From positions 620,001 through 684,000 of the forward strand of contig NZ_PVTH01000001.1 in NCBI RefSeq assembly GCF_003002875.1: DNA of 64,000 bases. Direction: 5' to 3'. Position numbers and translations under genes: made by a program. This stretch comes from Arcticibacter pallidicorallinus. GTDB taxonomy: Bacteria > Bacteroidota > Bacteroidia > Sphingobacteriales > Sphingobacteriaceae. Shown in pieces: positions 62,301-64,000 of the stretch (within the stretch, counting starts at the first letter, position 1; each line of letters starts with the position of its first letter). The notes below the pieces were generated by a model. It saw only the letters and a list, made by a program, of their open reading frames with translations, was not told the DNA's origin and searched no databases.

Positions 62301-62473
62301 GAAGTAACCTCGAGCTGGATCTGCGCGCATTCAAAGGGTCCTGCAAGTTGACCTGGATAAATCCTAAAGACGGTCAAATTCTGAGAAAATCAAATATTGT
62401 TAAAGCGGGGGGAGTCCTGCAGGTTAATAAGCCATCATCCGGGGAATCGGTATTATGGGTTAGTCATATTTAG
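59342..62473 (+). CDS. DUF6298 protein with an N-terminal pectate-lyase-like beta-helix
   Basis: A 1043-residue exported protein (signal ending MPFSYAQ). Residues about 75-520 look like a right-handed beta-helix of the pectate-lyase superfamily: NRIQSAIDYVSSLQADKRG, GAVLLEKGTYEVEGSLKIS, VEDCISLSPVSEIGGQRRYT, VGFCATGPNVFVQCESS. Residues about 570-1040 form a second domain (VAIDHNYGLWYERRRDDHERIRRMD, EGLAWDGLSKYDLTKYNAWYW, ISAEYTGPLHFVEFWLDVIKEW) that I recognise as DUF6298, probably a TIM-barrel-like glycosidase fold. Activity is unknown to me. It is first in a unit with GH140, which points to pectin, and it may be a lyase/hydrolase bifunctional enzyme. Confidence 0.75.
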   Translation: MDDLILCRKYIIASFIACIISMPFSYAQKKAKPVPPISFKENRLSYVPDSLGNRIPDFSYAGYKAGASAIPEAAVKVVVPVKKGDATNRIQSAIDYVSSLQADKRGIRGAVLLEKGTYEVEGSLKISTSGVVFRGSGMAENGTVLLGTGKSRETLVVVEGSSARQNTAAVKLADIYHPVNTKEITLAAKHDFKAGQTVIVHRPSTQNWIEVLGTEHFGGGETTLGWKPGDRDLEWDRTIVAVNGNKLTLDAPITTALDPLFGGGTVFAYKWPERIREAGVENMLMRSTYDAANKKDEDHRWMAITMNNVVDAWVRQIKFEHFAGSAVQLLPAAKRVTVEDCISLSPVSEIGGQRRYTFYTLGQQTLFQRCYAEDGYHDFAVGFCATGPNVFVQCESSLPHSFSGAIDSWASGVLFDIVNVDGQALSYMNRSQDAQGAGWSAANSVFWQCTAALINNFAPPTANNWAFGSWAQFSGNGYWNASNEHISPRSLYYTQLIERVGTEVGQRTFLMEVPTEASSSPKVETAAALTAAAQKPAELLKDWIAQAGSRTPISIDAGARTIDQIGVKQPVRKTAGVTHIKNGWLLRADEVLKGARYNVPWWRGTLEPVDLKKSQPAITRFVPGRTGLGLTDNLEEVTDKMKSENVVAIDHNYGLWYERRRDDHERIRRMDGEVWAPFYDQPFARSGEGLAWDGLSKYDLTKYNAWYWSRLRQFADLADEKGLILIHQNYFQHNIIEAGAHYSDSPWRTANNVNNPGFPEPVPYAGDKRIFMAEQFYDVSHPERRALHRAYIRQCLDNFRENSGVIQLISAEYTGPLHFVEFWLDVIKEWEAEKGKKVVIGLSTTKDVQDAILADAARASVVNLIDIRYWHYQADGSEYAPKGGQNLAPRQHARLMKPKKTSFEQVYRAVSEYRKKYPSKAVMYSGDNYDSFGWAAFMAGGSLPQLPASITGGLLAAASQMSPAENSDEGKYVLEGKNGIIVYSLAGSNLELDLRAFKGSCKLTWINPKDGQILRKSNIVKAGGVLQVNKPSSGESVLWVSHI

Positions 62474-62495
62474 TTACACACTTAAATTGTTAATA

Positions 62496-63893
62496 ATGCG
62501 TCGTATTTTTTATTTATCGCTTGTAGCTTTGTCTGTCTTAGTGGCATGTAATGCGGAGAAGGAAATTTTACAAAAAACCGGACCGCTGAAAGTGTCGGAA
62601 AACGGAAGGTATATTGTAAAAGAAAATGGAGATCCTTTCTTTTGGCTGGGTGATACCGGTTGGTTATTGTTTGGTAAACTTAGCCGCGAAGAAGCTGATA
62701 AATACTTGGAAGACAGGAAAGAAAAAGGCTTTAATGTTATCCAGGTAATGATGCTGCATACGCTTGCCGCTGAAAATTTCTATGGTGATTCAGCACTGGT
62801 AAATCAGGATGCGTCTAAACCATTGATCACAGAAGGTAATGATTCCGCTGACTCCTTACAGTACGATTACTGGGATCATATGGACTACATCATAGACAAA
62901 GCGGACGAAAAAGGCTTGTATATGGCGCTAGTTCCAATCTGGGGAACGAATGTCAAAAATGGTAATGTCAGTGTACAGCAAGCAGAGGCTTACACTAAAT
63001 TTATTACCGACAGGTATAAGAACCGTCCGAACATTATCTGGCTGAACGGTGGTGATATCAAGGGTAGTGATTCTATCTCGGTTTGGCAGGCAATGGGGAA
63101 AGTATTGAGAGCAAATGACCCTAACCACTTGATCACTTTCCACCCGAGAGGACGTACGTCTTCAACCGAGTGGTTCCATAATGAAGAGTGGTTGGATTTC
63201 AATATGTACCAGTCAGGTCACCGTCGTTACGATCAGGATACCAGCTCAAATGAAACGCGTCATTATGGAGAAGATAACTGGAAACATTCCGAATATGACT
63301 ACTCTTTAACTCCTGCTAAACCTACCATTGATGGAGAGCCATCTTACGAGGGCATTCCACAGGGATTACATGATACACTTCAGCCTCGCTGGACAGACAG
63401 CGATGTTCGCCGTTACGCTTACTGGTCTGTTTTTGCAGGTGCTTTCGGTTATACTTATGGTCAGAATTCGGTTATGCAGATGCATAATGCTAAAGATAAG
63501 GGCAGTGCTTACGGTTCTCATCAGTACTGGGATGACGCGCTGAATGAGCCTGGAGCCGGACAAATGGTTCATATCAGAGATCTGATGCTTTCACGTCCGT
63601 TCCTGGAGCGTGTGCCGGACCAGTCACTTATTGCGGAAAACGGAGAAAAGTATGATTATCTGGTTGCTACACGCGGTAAAGACTATGCGTTCATTTACAC
63701 CTATACAGGCCGTAATATCAAAGTGAACATGGGCAAGATCGGTGGCGACAAGGTTAAGGCAAGCTGGTTTAATCCAAGAGACGGAAAAATTACAGAAATC
63801 GGGGAGTTCCCGAATACCGGTACTCATGAGTTTGACCCTCCTGCAGAAGTGAAGGCGGGAAATGACTGGGTTCTTATTTTAGATAAAGCCTAG
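62496..63893 (+). CDS. GH140 apiosidase-family lipoprotein (DUF4038 barrel plus C-terminal beta domain)
   Basis: A 465-residue lipoprotein starting at ATG 62496 (signal ending VALSVLVAC, lipobox Cys18); an upstream in-frame TTG at 62397 overlaps the previous gene and is rejected. The DUF4038 barrel shows DPFFWLGDTGWLLFGKLSREEA, NVIQVMMLHTL, IIWLNGGDIKG with putative catalytic Asp187, and TIDGEPSYEGI with putative catalytic Glu281. The C-terminal part (about 385-465) is the small beta domain usual after DUF4038. Characterised GH140 enzymes release apiose-linked side chains of rhamnogalacturonan-II from the galacturonan backbone. It is 22 bp after the DUF6298 gene and 2 bp before the next gene. 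Confidence 0.88.
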   Translation: MRRIFYLSLVALSVLVACNAEKEILQKTGPLKVSENGRYIVKENGDPFFWLGDTGWLLFGKLSREEADKYLEDRKEKGFNVIQVMMLHTLAAENFYGDSALVNQDASKPLITEGNDSADSLQYDYWDHMDYIIDKADEKGLYMALVPIWGTNVKNGNVSVQQAEAYTKFITDRYKNRPNIIWLNGGDIKGSDSISVWQAMGKVLRANDPNHLITFHPRGRTSSTEWFHNEEWLDFNMYQSGHRRYDQDTSSNETRHYGEDNWKHSEYDYSLTPAKPTIDGEPSYEGIPQGLHDTLQPRWTDSDVRRYAYWSVFAGAFGYTYGQNSVMQMHNAKDKGSAYGSHQYWDDALNEPGAGQMVHIRDLMLSRPFLERVPDQSLIAENGEKYDYLVATRGKDYAFIYTYTGRNIKVNMGKIGGDKVKASWFNPRDGKITEIGEFPNTGTHEFDPPAEVKAGNDWVLILDKA

Positions 63894-63895
63894 GT

Positions 63896-64000
63896 ATGAG
63901 AACTCGTGTGTTTATAGCCCTTATTTTGGCTGCGCTTTTTACATCTTCATGTTCTAAGAAAGCGTACATATTTACATCATTCAATGAGCCCGCAGACGCG
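63896..64000 (+). CDS. Lipoprotein, N-terminal fragment at window edge
   Basis: The open frame from ATG 63896 to the window end gives 35 residues: a lipoprotein signal MRTRVFIALILAALFTSSC followed by SKKAYIFTSFNEPADA. The last stretch is reminiscent of the first strand of five-bladed-propeller glycosidases (GH43-like), but 16 mature residues are too few to assign it. It begins 2 bp after the GH140 stop and is surely in the same unit. Confidence 0.6.
   Translation, partial: MRTRVFIALILAALFTSSCSKKAYIFTSFNEPADA

Overview
The window looks like the chromosome of a Bacteroidota soil or plant-associated glycan degrader, most likely Sphingobacteriaceae (Pedobacter-like). Evidence: three SusC/SusD transporter pairs, a hybrid two-component sensor with an AraC output domain, many secreted glycosidases, TAnnTTTG-type -7 promoter boxes and weak Shine-Dalgarno sequences. 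The family assignment is an inference from gene style. I see no phage, insertion sequence, integrase or CRISPR array.

Layout. (1) 1-5988, minus strand: a SusC/SusD pair (SusD cut by the window edge), then a gluconokinase-type FGGY kinase and its AraC regulator. (2) 6154-13944, plus strand: a six-gene aldonate operon (FAH-family 2-keto-3-deoxy-acid dehydratase, alpha-ketoglutarate-semialdehyde-type dehydrogenase, IlvD/Edd-type aldonate dehydratase, GntP permease, exported RraA-like protein, Tat-exported enolase-superfamily dehydratase). This reads as a non-phosphorylating, Weimberg-type pentonate route to 2-oxoglutarate. A terminator and a BASS transporter follow. (3) 15159-21830: a GC-rich structured segment, a 1442-residue multi-PAS hybrid kinase, a GH105 lipoprotein and a DNA-3-methyladenine glycosylase. 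(4) 21854-30920: an HTCS regulator with the SusC/SusD pair it probably controls. (5) 30967-34410: housekeeping genes (metallo-beta-lactamase hydrolase, DUF1810, two tandem tRNA-Leu, desaturase).

(6) 34465-64000 is a large polysaccharide utilisation locus. It has five plus-strand transcription units around one minus-strand AraC gene: unknown exported 920-aa protein / MGH1-like / GH28 / GH95 / GH2; SSS symporter / DHDPS-type aldolase; L-fucose-isomerase-like protein / DUF3826; SusC / SusD; DUF6298 beta-helix protein / GH140 / truncated lipoprotein. GH28, GH95, GH2 and GH140 together suggest a pectic substrate, perhaps rhamnogalacturonan-II chain A or another apiose-containing pectin.

The strongest observation is regulatory. 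All five plus-strand units of locus (6) share one promoter geometry: two ATGSTAYA-like half-sites exactly 21 bp apart (start to start), with the proximal half-site starting exactly 30 bp before a -7 box. Sites are at 34465/34486/34516, 47185/47206/47236, 50845/50866/50896, 53362/53383/53413 and 59174/59195/59225. This matches how AraC-type activators sit on DNA and suggests that the AraC protein at 49901-50776 controls the whole locus. The promoters of the other loci that I checked lack it.
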